From Bacillota bacterium (GTDB lineage: Bacteria; Bacillota; Clostridia; Peptostreptococcales; Anaerovoracaceae), in contig JAUNRL010000005.1 in assembly GCA_030535715.1 (NCBI GenBank), positions 1-21,300 of the forward strand: a stretch of DNA of 21,300 nucleotides, written 5' to 3'. A program made the position numbers and the translations under genes. How positions within the stretch are numbered: the stretch's first letter is position 1; each line of letters starts with the position of its first letter. The notes beneath the pieces are model-generated. The model ran no database searches. It was not told where the DNA came from and was given only the letters and a program-made list of their open reading frames with translations. Positions 20,939-21,300 of this stretch are shown here, one piece after another.

Positions 20939-21300
20939 TTACTTCAGATAGGGATCCAGGGGGTAGGCATCCCCGTTGCCCATGACCGCGTTAACCGTGT
21001 GTGCGTCAGGATCCTGCGTCGGTTCAATGCGGATGACGTCCTGGTATCCGCCCAGTTTATCCATGATCTCGACGGTCTTCCCGGTAAGCAGTGTCGTGCT
21101 GTTGACCGCGGACACGGTTCCGTCGTTTCTGATCATCAGAATGGTATAGTAACCGCCGTTGCCGAAAGGCTCTACATAGAGATTTGTGATGCCGTCCGTC
21201 AGGATGACTTCCGATCCGACGGCCTTCGCCAGATCTCCCCGGGTATGCATGATCACCTGACCGTCCGGTGTCAGGGCGACGTAACTGACGTCCATGTTGA
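20939..21300 (-). CDS. Unrecognised protein, C-terminal part (gene runs off the window)
   Basis: A minus-strand frame, open to the window edge, that ends with TAA at 20939-20941. The ATG at 21295 is in frame but the base triplet before it is also open (Asn), and there is no room to see an SD, so the gene probably starts outside the window. About 118 residues are visible: they read like a beta-rich domain with short repeats (YVALTPDGQVIMHT, then YYTILMIRNDGTVSAVN, then VNAVMGNGDAYPLDPYLK), each a strand-turn-strand unit with an Asp/Asn-Gly turn. Such a pattern occurs in extracellular or lipoprotein beta domains. I do not recognise the family. No terminator is obvious in the short gap to the next promoter. 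Confidence 0.6.
   Translation of the reverse strand, partial: NMDVSYVALTPDGQVIMHTRGDLAKAVGSEVILTDGITNLYVEPFGNGGYYTILMIRNDGTVSAVNSTTLLTGKTVEIMDKLGGYQDVIRIEPTQDPDAHTVNAVMGNGDAYPLDPYLK

Overview
The window comes from a GC-rich, anaerobic, amino-acid-fermenting Gram-positive bacterium, most likely a member of the Clostridia. This is inferred from ferredoxin-linked 2-oxoacid oxidoreductases, two families of fermentative CoA-transferase, a class B sortase, a VaFE/SpaA-type cell-wall adhesin with a C-terminal sorting signal, strong AGGAG-type ribosome binding sites and clear sigma-A promoters. I see no rRNA, tRNA, CRISPR array or intact transposase.

Layout. (1) 1-6579, plus strand: a tight operon with the C-terminal part of a 2-oxoacid:ferredoxin oxidoreductase alpha subunit, its beta subunit, indolepyruvate ferredoxin oxidoreductase iorA and iorB, a phenylacetate-CoA ligase (paaK), a double-ACT protein, and then a class B sortase. 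(2) 6695-6748: an 18-bp perfect hairpin that serves as a terminator for the two convergent units. (3) 6763-11692, minus strand: ilvB-ilvN-ilvC-ilvD, which takes pyruvate to the branched-chain 2-oxoacids, with a compact sigma-A promoter and a short leader that has no T-box. (4) 11693-12184: terminator, a purine-biased stretch and a 104-bp inverted-repeat unit. (5) 12185-13554, minus strand: a two-subunit CoA-transferase (ctfA-ctfB type) with its own promoter. (6) 13555-14341: a small graveyard holding a frameshifted membrane-protein remnant (minus) and a RhuM-family fragment (plus). (7) 14342-18520, plus strand: a large VaFE/SpaA surface adhesin behind a perfect consensus promoter, interrupted by one in-frame TGA. 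(8) 18664-20028, plus strand: a butyryl-CoA:acetate / 4-hydroxybutyrate-type CoA-transferase. (9) 20066-20716, minus strand: a stand-alone MetH-activation-domain protein with its own strong promoter. (10) 20939 to the edge, minus strand: the C-terminal part of an unrecognised protein.

How the genes fit together (inference): the oxidoreductases turn 2-oxoacids from transaminated amino acids into acyl- or arylacetyl-CoA and reduced ferredoxin. The PaaK-type ligase could run backwards to make ATP and arylacetate, or activate arylacetates, with the ACT protein as a possible amino-acid sensor. The CoA-transferases exchange CoA among short-chain acids and so link oxidative and reductive fermentation branches. 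The ilv operon is the biosynthetic counterpart. The sortase at the end of the catabolic operon and the adhesin 8 kb away, whose sorting motif is NAPTGD, may be functional partners.

I did not find a convincing wholly new multi-gene system. The most unusual items are the adhesin split by a TGA, the sortase inside a catabolic operon, the non-LPxTG sorting motif and the fossil sequences upstream of the adhesin.
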